From Streptococcus parauberis NCFD 2020 (GTDB lineage Bacteria; Bacillota; Bacilli; Lactobacillales; Streptococcaceae), in the NCBI RefSeq assembly GCF_000187935.1, contig NZ_AEUT02000001.1:744001-808000 (forward strand): a DNA stretch of 64,000 bases, written 5' to 3'. The position numbers and the translations under genes are program-made. Positions 25,644 through 35,335 of the stretch are shown here, in pieces; within the stretch, counting starts at the first letter, position 1; each line of letters begins with the position of its first letter. The notes beneath the pieces were generated by a model, which was not told where the DNA came from, ran no database searches, and saw only the letters and a program-made list of their open reading frames with translations.

Positions 25644-26597
25644 TTACTTCTTTTTGACTGTTAATTGAACATTCAATGATGACGGTTCAATTGTGACAGA
25701 CTCTTCTGATAAAGTAACTGTTTTGCTTGTTGACTTTGTCACATCAGTAATATCAACTTTGGCAGTAACTTCATTTATAGTATCTAGAACCTCTCTAGGT
25801 CCAGAGATAACCACAGTTTGTCTAGACAAGCGTGGTTGTATTTCACTAACTCGATCACTCATTTGACCAGTCATTAGGACAGATACTGGAACTGTCTTAC
25901 TAATTTTTTTAATTTTAACTTCTAAGTCTGTTTTAGCAGGATTAATAGAACTTGCTAAAATTGTGCCATCTGCAGAGACTGCTTGTAAGGTAACCGTATC
26001 ATTATAATCCGAGGATAACTTAACATTGTCCGGTAATTTAGCAACCACATGATCAATTAAATCAATTTTAGATTCATCACTTGTAACTTCAACTCGTTTA
26101 TCAGTTGAAGTAATGCTTGCAATCTCATACCCAGAAACAATTTGTTTTGGATCTACACCACCTGTAACTGGGAAAGATTTTGTTTTCTTTCGTCCAATTG
26201 TGACTGTTAAACGATCCGGAGTCACTTTTGCTGTTAAACCAATTGGTAAATTAGAGACTTTCAAAGGCACTGATACCTTACCTGGTTTTGAATTGGTTAA
26301 ATCAGCGACAATTTTAAAATGTCGTGTATCACCGTTAACTTCTGAATCCAGTTTTACCCTATTCGTTGATGAAAGGTAGACTTGAGAACCGTATGAATAA
26401 TCACTGATAAAGTATTTATCACTATTATATTTCATATCAATTGGCACATCAGTTATACTTTGTGTAAAAGTCTCAACTGGATTATTTTTTTGTGAAGAAG
26501 CATTGTTGGAATTACTTACAGCAGATAAGAACAAGAGAATAGCAAAAAATACAGAAACAAGTCCAAGCCAAAGGCGACTATTATAAAACTTTTTCAC
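25644..26597 (-). CDS. cdaR: CdaA regulator, YbbR-domain protein
   Basis: 317 residues. One N-terminal membrane span (about 7-25), then several YbbR repeats, seen as recurrent VPV.......I.......PS.V.V.G blocks (KSFPVTGGVDPKQIVSGYEI, KTVPVSVLMTGQMSDRVSEI). Extracytoplasmic partner that modulates CdaA. The start is GTG at 26597 behind GGGAGG, which lies inside the end of cdaA; the two genes are 2 nt apart and probably coupled. Middle gene of the c-di-AMP operon. Confidence 0.93.
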   Translation of the reverse strand: MKKFYNSRLWLGLVSVFFAILLFLSAVSNSNNASSQKNNPVETFTQSITDVPIDMKYNSDKYFISDYSYGSQVYLSSTNRVKLDSEVNGDTRHFKIVADLTNSKPGKVSVPLKVSNLPIGLTAKVTPDRLTVTIGRKKTKSFPVTGGVDPKQIVSGYEIASITSTDKRVEVTSDESKIDLIDHVVAKLPDNVKLSSDYNDTVTLQAVSADGTILASSINPAKTDLEVKIKKISKTVPVSVLMTGQMSDRVSEIQPRLSRQTVVISGPREVLDTINEVTAKVDITDVTKSTSKTVTLSEESVTIEPSSLNVQLTVKKK

Positions 26598-26599
26598 GT

Positions 26600-27445
26600 C
26601 TATTTGCCTCCCAATATATTTTTATACCAAGGTGAATCATTTTTTGCATCTGTAATGAGAAACGATTTGAGTGTAGACTCAAATTCATCCATTGACAAAT
26701 CATGCAAAAATTGACTTTTATGCGTAATTGAAATTCCACCCGTTTCTTCAGAAACAACAATGGTTATAGCATCTGAAGCTTCAGATAAACCAATTGCTGC
26801 TCTATGACGTGTACCAAATTCTTTTGAAATGGACATAGATTCTGATAATGGTAAATAAGAACAAGCAGATTTAACCTTATTATCAGCAATGATAACAGCA
26901 CCGTCATGTAATGGTGTGTTTGGAATAAAAATATTTATCAATAACTGATTGGAAATTTCCGCGTTCAAAGGTATCCCAGTACTAATGAATTCTTGTAGTG
27001 TTTGTGTTTCTTGTATTGCAATAAGTGCACCAATTCGCCTTGGGCTCATATAGGAAACTGATTTTACAATAGCATCTACAAGAAGTTCTTCACTGGTTTT
27101 CGTTTCTTTTTGGAGGAATACTTGTGTACTGCGACCAAATTTCTCTAAAACAGTTCGAATTTCTGGTGCAAATATGATAACGCCCGCTATTACCCCATAA
27201 GTAATAACTTGGTTCATCAAATAGGTAATTGTGGTAAAACCAACCCATTCTGCAATTATTTTAAGTAATACAAAGAAGACGACACCCTGAACCAATGACA
27301 TAATCTTAGTTCCCGCTAATGCCTTTATGAAACGATAAATGACATAAGCAACAATTAGAATATCAAGAATATGTATAGTAAGTATCCAGGGATCACTAAA
27401 GAGGTTCATTATAAATTTTGAATCAATATTATTAAAATTACTCAT
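26600..27445 (-). CDS. cdaA: Membrane diadenylate cyclase
   Basis: 281 residues. Three membrane spans (about 22-40, 50-68, 76-94) are followed by the DAC domain with LHDGAVII (DGA at 181-183) and GTRHRAAIGLSE (RHR at 213-215), the two catalytic motifs. Makes cyclic di-AMP from two ATP, controlling potassium, osmolyte and wall balance. Start at ATG 27445 after AAGAGGG. It faces murT-gatD across about 100 nt, so both cell-wall units share one divergent promoter region. Confidence 0.97.
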   Translation of the reverse strand: MSNFNNIDSKFIMNLFSDPWILTIHILDILIVAYVIYRFIKALAGTKIMSLVQGVVFFVLLKIIAEWVGFTTITYLMNQVITYGVIAGVIIFAPEIRTVLEKFGRSTQVFLQKETKTSEELLVDAIVKSVSYMSPRRIGALIAIQETQTLQEFISTGIPLNAEISNQLLINIFIPNTPLHDGAVIIADNKVKSACSYLPLSESMSISKEFGTRHRAAIGLSEASDAITIVVSEETGGISITHKSQFLHDLSMDEFESTLKSFLITDAKNDSPWYKNILGGK

Positions 27446-27531
27446 TTTTCCCTCTTTCCTAGTAAAATTGGCATTGTAAATATTATATCATGTTTCTTTA
27501 AGATTTTCTGTATCTAAATTTATCAATTGTA

Positions 27532-27540
27532 TGTTAAAAT
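27532..27540 (+). promoter_or_regulatory. murT: Extended -10 six nt before murT (leaderless)
   Basis: TGTTAAAAT followed by ATAAAC and the ATG at 27547. There is no Shine-Dalgarno. Same architecture as hemW, the AP2-like gene and the ABC-F gene. Confidence 0.6.
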
Positions 27541-27546
27541 ATAAAC

Positions 27547-28890
27547 ATGAAAATTAAGACGTTTATGGGCATTACTGCCGGAAAATCAGCTCAATTTGTT
27601 TTGAATAAACTTGGTCGTGGATCAACTTATCCTGGTAAATTGGCTTTACAAATGGACAAGGATATCTTAGACTCCCTTGCCAAAGATTATGAAATTGTAG
27701 TAATCACTGGAACCAATGGTAAAACTTTAACAACTGCACTAACTGTTGGAATCTTAAAAGAAGCTTTTGGACAAGTATTAACTAATCCAAGTGGTGCCAA
27801 CATGATTACAGGAATTGTTTCAACTTTCTTAACTGCTAAGACTGGTAAATCCGGTAAGAAGATTGCTGTTTTAGAAATTGATGAAGCAAGTCTTCCTAAA
27901 ATTACTAAATATATCACACCAAGTTTGTTCGTTTTTACTAATATCTTTCGTGATCAAATGGACCGCTATGGTGAAATTTATACAACTTATCAAATGATTA
28001 TTAATGGTGCTAAAAATGCTCCAGAAGCTACAATCCTCAGCAACGGTGATAGTCCAATTTTTGCCTCTAAAGAGCTTGATAATCCGGTCAAATACTATGG
28101 TTTCAATACAGAAGACCATGAACCAAAATTAGCTCATTATAATACTGAAGGAATTCTTTGCCCTAATTGTGAGCATATTTTAAACTATCGTTTAAACACC
28201 TATGCTAATTTAGGACATTACATTTGTCCAAATTGTCAATTTGAGCGACCAGAGCTAGACTATCAATTAACAGAATTGACTAATATCAGTCATAATATGT
28301 CTGAATTTGTAATTGATAATCAATCCTATAAAATTAATGTCGGAGGCTTATACAACATTTATAATGCCCTAGCTGCCGTTTCAGTAGCTGAATTCTTCGG
28401 AGTAGCTCCAGAAAAAATTAAAGCTGGTTTTGAAAAGAGCCGTGCTGTTTTTGGTCGTCAAGAAACTTTTACTATTGGCAATAAAACATGTACTATTGTG
28501 CTGATTAAAAATCCAGTTGGAGCTAGTCAGGCTTTAGAAATGATTAACTTGGCAGACTTCCCATTCTCATTATCAGTCTTACTTAATGCCAATTATGCTG
28601 ACGGTATTGATACTTCTTGGATTTGGGATGCTAACTTTGAATTGATTAACCAAATGGATATTACTGAAATCAATGCTGGTGGTGTCCGTCATTCTGAAAT
28701 TGCCCGTCGTCTTCGTGTTACAGGTTATGACGAAACTAAAATTACTCAAGCTGAAAAATTAGAAGATATTATGGTAGCAATTGAAGCACAAGAAACGGAT
28801 CACGCTTATATTTTAGCTACTTATACAGCTATGCTTCAATTCCGAGAGTTGCTTGCAAACCGTCATATCGTGAATAAGGAGATGAACTAA
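27547..28890 (+). CDS. murT: Lipid II isoglutaminyl synthase subunit MurT
   Basis: 447 residues, Mur-ligase type. ATP loop GTNGKT is at 55-60. A zinc ribbon is inserted (C205, C208, C227, C230) as in MurT, and the C-terminal DUF1727 domain has [15 protein letters not shown]. With GatD it amidates the D-Glu of lipid II stem peptide to D-isoglutamine, needed for cross-linking and beta-lactam resistance. Ends in TAATG with gatD, overlapping by 1 nt. Confidence 0.96.
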   Translation: MKIKTFMGITAGKSAQFVLNKLGRGSTYPGKLALQMDKDILDSLAKDYEIVVITGTNGKTLTTALTVGILKEAFGQVLTNPSGANMITGIVSTFLTAKTGKSGKKIAVLEIDEASLPKITKYITPSLFVFTNIFRDQMDRYGEIYTTYQMIINGAKNAPEATILSNGDSPIFASKELDNPVKYYGFNTEDHEPKLAHYNTEGILCPNCEHILNYRLNTYANLGHYICPNCQFERPELDYQLTELTNISHNMSEFVIDNQSYKINVGGLYNIYNALAAVSVAEFFGVAPEKIKAGFEKSRAVFGRQETFTIGNKTCTIVLIKNPVGASQALEMINLADFPFSLSVLLNANYADGIDTSWIWDANFELINQMDITEINAGGVRHSEIARRLRVTGYDETKITQAEKLEDIMVAIEAQETDHAYILATYTAMLQFRELLANRHIVNKEMN

Positions 28891-29681
28891 TGACATACAC
28901 TTCTTTACAATCTCCTGAAAGACAGGACTATAAATACCAAATTAGAATTGCTCATTTATATGGAAATCTAATGAACACTTATGGTGACAATGGCAATGTT
29001 TTAATGCTCAAATACGTTGCAGAAAAACTCGGTGCTCAAGTTACTGTCGATATTGTCTCAATTGATGATGACCTTGATCCAGACCATTACGATATTATCT
29101 TCTTTGGTGGGGGACAAGATTACGAACAAACCATTGTCGCTCGTGACTTACCTGGAAAAAAAGCCGCTATTGCCGATTATATAGAAAAAGAGAAAGTCAT
29201 TTTAGCAATCTGCGGTGGTTTTCAGTTACTCGGACAGTATTACGTCCAAGCAAATGGCGAGAAAATTGATGGTATCGGGGTAATGGGACATTACACGTTA
29301 AGCCAAAATAAAAATCGCTACATCGGAGATATTAAAATTCATAATGAAGAATTTAATGAAACCTACTATGGCTTCGAAAACCATCAGGGTCGTACCTTCT
29401 TATCAGATGATGAGAACCCCTTAGGGAAAGTTGTCTACGGAAATGGCAACAATAAGGTAGATCAGACTGAAGGCGTTCATTACAAAAATGTCTTTGGTAG
29501 CTACTTCCACGGACCAATCCTATCTCGGAATGTTAATCTAACCTACCGGTTAGTGACGACTGCCTTGAAAAATAAATATGGTTCAGCAATAGAATTGACT
29601 GACTACACTACTGTCCTTGGAAATGAAGTTTCTGAAGAATATGCAGATGTTAAAAGTAAAGCTGAATTTGAACAAAAATAA
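28890..29681 (+). CDS. gatD: Lipid II isoglutaminyl synthase glutaminase subunit GatD
   Basis: 263 residues, CobQ-type glutamine amidotransferase. Nucleophile C108 lies in [10 protein letters not shown], the oxyanion/recognition block is [10 protein letters not shown], and a late His is in GSYFHGPIL. Supplies ammonia from glutamine to MurT. AAGGAG is 7 nt before ATG 28890. Coupled to murT by a 1-nt overlap; a strong terminator follows. Confidence 0.96.
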   Translation: MTYTSLQSPERQDYKYQIRIAHLYGNLMNTYGDNGNVLMLKYVAEKLGAQVTVDIVSIDDDLDPDHYDIIFFGGGQDYEQTIVARDLPGKKAAIADYIEKEKVILAICGGFQLLGQYYVQANGEKIDGIGVMGHYTLSQNKNRYIGDIKIHNEEFNETYYGFENHQGRTFLSDDENPLGKVVYGNGNNKVDQTEGVHYKNVFGSYFHGPILSRNVNLTYRLVTTALKNKYGSAIELTDYTTVLGNEVSEEYADVKSKAEFEQK

Positions 29682-29711
29682 AAGTTTCCCATTTTATGGG
29701 AAACTTTTTTG
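29680..29711. terminator. Bidirectional terminator between gatD and lplA
   Basis: Perfect stem AAAGTTTCCCAT / ATGGGAAACTTT with a TT loop and T runs on both sides, between converging genes. Confidence 0.9.
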
Positions 29712-30701
29712 TTATGCAACGATTGCTTTTGCAATCTCTTCAACTGTGATACGTGAGAAGTACTGAGCAGTATCAATCGTTTTAAGTTTTTCAAGTACAT
29801 CTTTGTACTCATATTTAGTTCCAATGAGAATTTTTTCAATGTCTTCAACGTCTTTAATACCGAAGAAATCGCCATAAATCTTGATATTTTTAATGACTGA
29901 CTGTTGAACATTAGCAAAAGTATTAATTTTACCTGCTTGGTAGCGAACATTGCGTTCAATTGTATACTCAGGTGCTTTACCATAAGTCCAATCCCAAGTG
30001 CCAAATTGTGTATCCGCTGATTCTTGAATTTTAACTAATTCATCTTCAGAAAGGACGTATTCAGTCATATCTGGATATGTTTCTTTCATTTTTTCTAAGA
30101 TTTTATCTGAAAATTCATTAACAGTTATTTTTTCAGGTAATTCATTAAGGATATTGGTTACGCGAGCACGAACTGATTTAATTCCTTTAGATTCAATTTT
30201 ATCTTTACTTACTTTAAGGGCATCGCCAAGCACTGACATATCAACATCAAACAAGAGACAGCCATGGTGCATCATACGACCTTTGTAATAAGCTTGCGCG
30301 TTACCACAGAATTTCTTTCCATCGATTTCAAGGTCGTTGCGTCCAGTAAATTCTGCTTTAACACCTAAATCAGCTAAAGTTGCAATAACTGGTTGTGAGA
30401 AAGTTTTGAAATCGAAGGCACCCTCTTCAGATTTGTTAGAAATAATGGTATAGTTCAAATTGTTTAAGTCGTGATATACAGCACCACCACCAGATAAACG
30501 ACGAACGACATGGATACCATGTTCATCAGTATACTCTTTGTTAATCTCTTGAATGGTATTTTGGTGCTTACCAATAATGATTGCAGGTTCGTTAATCCAT
30601 AAGATAAAGATTTCATCTTCACTTGTAAGTTCACGAAAAGCGTAAGCCTCTAAAGCAATATTATAAGCAGGGTCATTACTTTTGTTAACGATATATTTCA
30701 T
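29712..30701 (-). CDS. lplA: Lipoate-protein ligase
   Basis: 329 residues. The lipoate-binding RRLSGGGAVYHDLNNLNYTII segment (about 70-90) and DGKKFCGNAQAYYKGR carry the family's key residues; the adenylate-binding TGRNDLEIDGKKF lies between. A C-terminal accessory domain is present. Attaches lipoate to the E2 and E3 lipoyl domains of the pdh operon just upstream (about 200 nt). Lipoate is likely scavenged since no lipA or lipB is visible. AGGAG precedes ATG 30701. Confidence 0.93.
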   Translation of the reverse strand: MKYIVNKSNDPAYNIALEAYAFRELTSEDEIFILWINEPAIIIGKHQNTIQEINKEYTDEHGIHVVRRLSGGGAVYHDLNNLNYTIISNKSEEGAFDFKTFSQPVIATLADLGVKAEFTGRNDLEIDGKKFCGNAQAYYKGRMMHHGCLLFDVDMSVLGDALKVSKDKIESKGIKSVRARVTNILNELPEKITVNEFSDKILEKMKETYPDMTEYVLSEDELVKIQESADTQFGTWDWTYGKAPEYTIERNVRYQAGKINTFANVQQSVIKNIKIYGDFFGIKDVEDIEKILIGTKYEYKDVLEKLKTIDTAQYFSRITVEEIAKAIVA

Positions 30702-30851
30702 TTCTACTCCTAATTGTTTTCTACGTCATTACTTAATATTTTAAGACAAACGCTATAATTAAACAAGTCAAAAGATTGATTTTTCAGTAGTTTCAAGCAC
30801 TTTTGTGACTTTAATATTCTATCAATATTTTTATATGCAGCCCAGCCATTC

Positions 30852-30883
30852 AAAAAAGCTTAGGAAAAATCCTAAACTTTTTT
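30852..30883 (-). terminator. Terminator of the pdh operon
   Basis: Stem AAAAAAG-TTAGGA / TCCTAA-CTTTTTT with a small bulge and a T run on the minus strand, 16 nt past the E3 stop. Confidence 0.85.
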
Positions 30884-30898
30884 ATTAATCATTTATGC

Positions 30899-32659
30899 TT
30901 ATTTTCTTTTTGGTGGGTTATGGATTGCTTCGCCTAATACATCAGCAAATGCCTCGTACATAACTTCTGAGAATGTTGGGTGACCATGGATTGAAAGTAA
31001 TAATTCATCTACTGTCAATTCAGATTCCATAATTGTAGCAGCTTCGTTAATCATTTCAGCAGCTGCAGGTCCTACGATGTGAACACCAAGGATTTCATGG
31101 AATTTAGCATCAGCAATAACTTTTACGAAACCTTGAGCTTCGTTTGAAGCAATAGCACGACCATTACCAGTAAAGCTGTTACGTCCAACTAATACATCAC
31201 CATATTTAGCACGTGCGTCTTCTTCAGTAAGACCAACCATTGCTACTTCTGGGTGAGTATAAACTGCTGCAGGAGTATATTCTAGGTTAACTTTACGAGT
31301 GTTTCCACGCATTGCATTTTCTGCTGCAACCTCACCCATCCGGAATGCAGCATGAGCAAGCATTTTAGTTCCGTTAACATCACCTGGTGCATAGATACCA
31401 GGGATTGAAGTTTCTTGGTATTCATTAACTTTTATACGGTTACGTTCCATATCAAGATTAAGATTTTCAAGACCATTCATTTGTGGAACACGTCCGATAG
31501 AAAGAAGAGCTTTTTCAGCAACAATTTCTTCACCATTGTTAAGTTTCAATGTTAATTGATTGTTTTCTTCAACGATTTCAGAAACACCAACTGAAGTTTT
31601 GATCTTCATACCTTTTTTAGCTAAGATTTTTTGTAATTCAAGTGATACATCTTTATCCATAGCTGGGATGATGCGGTCTGCCATTTCAACAACAGTTACA
31701 TCAACACCGTAAGATGCCCATACTAAACCAAGTTCAATACCAACAACTCCACCACCCATAACTGCAAGTGATTTAGGCATTTCACGTAAGTCAAGGATAT
31801 CATCAGAAGTTAAAACAAGTTTAGAATCAATTCCCGGGATATTGATACGCGAAACTTTAGAACCAGTTGCAAGGATGATAGAACGTCCTTTAATTGTTTC
31901 TGAACCAATTGTAACAGTTTTGTCAGGGTTAACTTGACCAAGACCATTAAATAAAGTTACTTTGTTTGATTTCAATAGACCTTTAACACCACCAGTTAAC
32001 GTTTTAACTACTGAGTTTTTGAAATCAACTGTTTTATCCATATCAATTGTATAGTTAGTTGATGCTAAATTGATACCACGACCTGCAGCAATCTTAATAC
32101 CATCAAGAATTTCAGCATTTTTAAGGTATGTTTTAGTTGGGATACATCCAACGTTTAAACAAGTTCCACCGAATTCTGATTTTTCAATGATTGCAACTTT
32201 TCCACCCAATTGAGCAGCACGTATTGCACCGTAATAACCAGCAGGTCCGCCACCAACAACAACGATATCGTATTCGTTATCAGCAAGTGGAGCTTTGTCA
32301 GCTTTGGCTGGAGCTGCATCATCTGCTTTAGCTTTAGGTACTTCTAAACCAGCTGATTCAAGGTTTTCTGTTGCTTTTGCATCAGATGATGCTGATGATG
32401 ATACTTCATCTACAGATTCGCCCTCTGCTCCAATGTATCCGATAACTTCTGTTACAGGAACTGTTTCACCGTCTTTACGAACGATTTTTAAGAGGACACC
32501 AGCGTCTTCTGCTTCAATTTCCATGTTAGTTTTATCTGACATGATTTCAAGAAGGATATCACCTTCATTTACAGTATCGCCTTCTTGTTTTTTCCACTCG
32601 ATGATTTCACCTTCTTGCATATCAACACCAAGTTTAGGCATAATAATTTCAAAAGCCAT
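30899..32659 (-). CDS. pdhD: Dihydrolipoamide dehydrogenase (E3) with N-terminal lipoyl domain
   Basis: 586 residues. A lipoyl domain (1-80, lipoyl lysine K43 in SDKTNME) is joined by an Ala-rich linker (90-128) to a flavin disulfide reductase: FAD site GGGPAGYYG (136-144), redox pair C167/C172 in GGTCLNVGCIP, NAD site GGGVVGIE and C-terminal HGHPTFSEVMYEA. Reoxidises dihydrolipoate in pyruvate dehydrogenase. ATG 32659 behind AAAGGAG; the longer frame adds 8 unconserved residues. The lipoyl domain is nearly identical to that of E2. Confidence 0.96.
   Translation of the reverse strand: MAFEIIMPKLGVDMQEGEIIEWKKQEGDTVNEGDILLEIMSDKTNMEIEAEDAGVLLKIVRKDGETVPVTEVIGYIGAEGESVDEVSSSASSDAKATENLESAGLEVPKAKADDAAPAKADKAPLADNEYDIVVVGGGPAGYYGAIRAAQLGGKVAIIEKSEFGGTCLNVGCIPTKTYLKNAEILDGIKIAAGRGINLASTNYTIDMDKTVDFKNSVVKTLTGGVKGLLKSNKVTLFNGLGQVNPDKTVTIGSETIKGRSIILATGSKVSRINIPGIDSKLVLTSDDILDLREMPKSLAVMGGGVVGIELGLVWASYGVDVTVVEMADRIIPAMDKDVSLELQKILAKKGMKIKTSVGVSEIVEENNQLTLKLNNGEEIVAEKALLSIGRVPQMNGLENLNLDMERNRIKVNEYQETSIPGIYAPGDVNGTKMLAHAAFRMGEVAAENAMRGNTRKVNLEYTPAAVYTHPEVAMVGLTEEDARAKYGDVLVGRNSFTGNGRAIASNEAQGFVKVIADAKFHEILGVHIVGPAAAEMINEAATIMESELTVDELLLSIHGHPTFSEVMYEAFADVLGEAIHNPPKRK
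32579..32659 (-). repeat. Copy of lipoyl-domain coding repeat (in pdhD)
   Basis: These 81 bases match 34101-34181 in pdhC at all but 4 positions, direct orientation, 1.5 kb apart. They encode the start of the lipoyl domain in both genes. Similarity continues at lower identity for about another 170 bases. Confidence 0.85.
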
Positions 32660-32768
32660 TATTTTCTCCTTTAAATACTTCATATATAGGTATGTACAAT
32701 TAAGATTGACTCTTTTACACTGTCACTATACCACATTATTAATCAATTTGTTGTATCTTGACGACTTA

Positions 32769-34181
32769 TCAGATTAATAGTCCAAATGGATTTTCCATTA
32801 AGTTTTTAAGATCAACCATGAATTTAGCACCGTTCATGCCATCAACAAGTCTATGGTCAATTGTTAAACACATTGCCATGATTGGACGAGGAACGATTTC
32901 ACCATTAACTACAGTTGGTGTCGGAATAGTTGCTCCAACACCTAAAATTGCTGAGTTTGGTTGGTTAATGATAGGGTTAAATGTTTTAGTACCGAACATA
33001 CCTAAATTTGTGATAGAGAATGTTGAACCTGACATTTCAGCAGCTTTTAATTTACCTTGCTGAGTTTTCTTAATGACATCTTTTGATGCAACAACGAAAT
33101 CAGCAAGTGACATCTTATCTGCATTGTGAACTACTGGTACAATTAATCCATCATCAAGACCAACGGCAATACCAATATTTACAAATTTGTGTAATTCAAT
33201 TTCTTGTGCGTCATTGATTAATGAAGCATTCATGTATTGATGTTCTGGTTTCATCAATGTTTTAACAACAGCCATACCAATTAAGTCAGTAAAACTTACT
33301 TTCAAACCAGTTTTTTCCATGATTGGGTCAATTAATTTTTTACGAAGAGACATCATCTCAGTCATATCAATATCATAGTTCAATGTGAATGACGGAGCTG
33401 TTAGGTAAGAGTTAGTCATACCTTTAGAGATTGCTTTACGCATTGCAGACATCTTGATAACTTCAACACCTTCAGGAAGTTCAGCTTTCGCATTTTCTCC
33501 TTTTGCCGGTTTAGCAACAACTTCTTCAGCTGGTTTTGATGCTTTGATTGTAGCTAAGATATCTTCTTTCATCACTTTACCATTAAACCCAGTACCAGTG
33601 ATATCAGCTAAGTTGAGACCAGCATCCTCTGCCATTTTACAAGCAAGTGGTGAGGCTTTAGGTTGAGCGTTTTTGAAGTTTTCAACATCTTCTTGATGAA
33701 CACGACCTTTAGGTCCTGAACCAGGAACTTGACCAAGTGAGACACCCATTTCAGAAGCTGTTTTACGGGCAGCAGGTGTCGCACGAACTTTTTCGCCATT
33801 TCCTTGAGGGAGAGCAGTTTCTACAGTTATTTCAGGTCTTTCAACATCTTCTTTAGGTGCTACCGTTGGGGCAGCATCTGCCGAATTTGGAACAGGGATT
33901 TCAGTTGTTTTTTCACTTGAAGCAATATTCTCAACTGATTCACCTTCAGCACCAATATAACCAATAACTTCAGTTACAGGAACAACATCTCCTGCAGGAC
34001 GAACAATTTTCAACAAGATACCAGCATCTTCAGCCTCAATCTCCATATTAGTCTTGTCAGACATAATTTCTAGAAGAATATCACCTTCATTGACACTATC
34101 GCCTTCTTGTTTTTTCCACTCGATGATTTCGCCTTCTTGCATATCAACACCGAGTTTAGGCATAATAATTTCAGCAGCCAT
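32769..34181 (-). CDS. pdhC: Dihydrolipoamide acetyltransferase (E2)
   Basis: 470 residues. One lipoyl domain (1-80, K43), then two peripheral subunit-binding domains (about 133-168, RATPAARKTASEMG; and 176-212, SPLACKMAEDAG), then the catalytic domain (about 240-470) with active-site H443 and D447 in DHRLVDGMNG. Transfers acetyl groups from lipoate to CoA and forms the PDH core. Two binding domains in one E2 are uncommon. Third gene of the operon; AAAGGA precedes ATG 34181. Confidence 0.95.
   Translation of the reverse strand: MAAEIIMPKLGVDMQEGEIIEWKKQEGDSVNEGDILLEIMSDKTNMEIEAEDAGILLKIVRPAGDVVPVTEVIGYIGAEGESVENIASSEKTTEIPVPNSADAAPTVAPKEDVERPEITVETALPQGNGEKVRATPAARKTASEMGVSLGQVPGSGPKGRVHQEDVENFKNAQPKASPLACKMAEDAGLNLADITGTGFNGKVMKEDILATIKASKPAEEVVAKPAKGENAKAELPEGVEVIKMSAMRKAISKGMTNSYLTAPSFTLNYDIDMTEMMSLRKKLIDPIMEKTGLKVSFTDLIGMAVVKTLMKPEHQYMNASLINDAQEIELHKFVNIGIAVGLDDGLIVPVVHNADKMSLADFVVASKDVIKKTQQGKLKAAEMSGSTFSITNLGMFGTKTFNPIINQPNSAILGVGATIPTPTVVNGEIVPRPIMAMCLTIDHRLVDGMNGAKFMVDLKNLMENPFGLLI
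34101..34181 (-). repeat. Copy of lipoyl-domain coding repeat (in pdhC)
   Basis: Partner of the copy at 32579-32659 (77 of 81 bases identical). Direct repeats this close could recombine and delete most of pdhC, or keep each other alike by gene conversion. Confidence 0.85.
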
Positions 34182-34256
34182 AGTTTTCCTTTCATTGTCT
34201 CTATGAACTAGTAAACACTGAAGGAAGCCTCCTAGAGAGACTTCTTCATGTCTTTA

Positions 34257-35255
34257 TTAGTTACCTTTTTTTGCCATTTTTACAATAGCAGCTTTGATTT
34301 TTTCAACATCTGGTAAGATAGCCTGTTCAAGAATACGTGCATAAGGAACTGGCACATCTTCACTAGCTAGACGTACTACTGGATGATCAAGATAGTCAAA
34401 TGCTTCACTTTCAGTAATCATAGTTGCAATTTCACCGATGTAACCACCAGTTTTGTATGCGTCATTGACAAGCATTACACGACCAGTTTTCTTAACAGAT
34501 TCAATAATCAATTCTTTATCAAGAGGTACAAGTGTACGGGGGTCAAGAACTTCAACGTTGATTCCTTCTTCAGCAACTTCTTCAGCAGCCTGAAGAACAC
34601 GTTCTAACATACGACCATAGGATATGATTGTTAAATCAGTACCTTCACGTTTGATTTCACCTTTTCCTAATGGAATATAGAATTCAGGATCTTGATTAAC
34701 TTCTTCTTTTTTACCATACAAAGATTTTGGTTCCATGAAGATAACAATGTTATTATCTTGGATTGCTGATTTCAAAAGACCTTTAGCATCATTTGCATTT
34801 CCTGGTGCAACAACTTTGATACCTGGAATATGTGTCATCCAAGCTTCTAAAGATTGTGAGTGTTGAGCAGCAGATCCGATACCAGATCCAGAAGCAACAC
34901 GGAAAGTTACAGGTGTTTTAAGTCCGCCACCAAACATGTAGTTATTTTTCGCACCATTGTTAACAATAGCGTCCATCATGATTGTAAGGAAGTCCATGAA
35001 CGTTACGTCAACAATTGGACGTAAACCTGTAATTGCAGCACCAATAGCAGCACCAGAAATGGCAGCTTCTGAAATTGGTGTGTCTTTAACACGTTTAGCA
35101 CCAAATTCTTCAATCATACCAACTGATGTACCAAAGTCACCACCATATACACCAACATCTTCACCCATAAGGAAGATGTTTTCATCTTTGCGCATTTCTT
35201 CTGACATGGCAAGATTTACGGCTTCACGCAAAGCCATTAATTTTGTTTCACTCAT
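34257..35255 (-). CDS. pdhB: Pyruvate dehydrogenase E1 component, beta subunit
   Basis: 332 residues, transketolase-like pyrimidine-binding and C-terminal domains. Conserved LMALREAVNLAMSEEM, GEDVGVYGGDFG, PISEAAISGAAIGAA, VDVTFMDF and VEVLDPRTLVPLD are typical of E1-beta in PDH and acetoin dehydrogenase. With PdhA it decarboxylates pyruvate using thiamine diphosphate. AGGAG before ATG 35255. The alternative name acoB reflects the same family; with one such operon visible and lplA next to it, PDH is the likelier role. Confidence 0.93.
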   Translation of the reverse strand: MSETKLMALREAVNLAMSEEMRKDENIFLMGEDVGVYGGDFGTSVGMIEEFGAKRVKDTPISEAAISGAAIGAAITGLRPIVDVTFMDFLTIMMDAIVNNGAKNNYMFGGGLKTPVTFRVASGSGIGSAAQHSQSLEAWMTHIPGIKVVAPGNANDAKGLLKSAIQDNNIVIFMEPKSLYGKKEEVNQDPEFYIPLGKGEIKREGTDLTIISYGRMLERVLQAAEEVAEEGINVEVLDPRTLVPLDKELIIESVKKTGRVMLVNDAYKTGGYIGEIATMITESEAFDYLDHPVVRLASEDVPVPYARILEQAILPDVEKIKAAIVKMAKKGN

Positions 35256-35335
35256 TTATTTTTTTCTCCTAGTTTTTACAAAATAGAAATAATCCGTTTA
35301 ATTCGTTAAATAATAAGAATTGATTGTATAACTTA

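Noticed and set aside
29603..30004. 133-codon minus-strand frame across the gatD/lplA junction
   Set aside because: Covers a bidirectional terminator and the lplA end in another frame; not a gene.
32295..33063. Plus-strand frames over pdhC and pdhD
   Set aside because: Shadows of the Ala/Ser-rich linkers and lipoyl domains.
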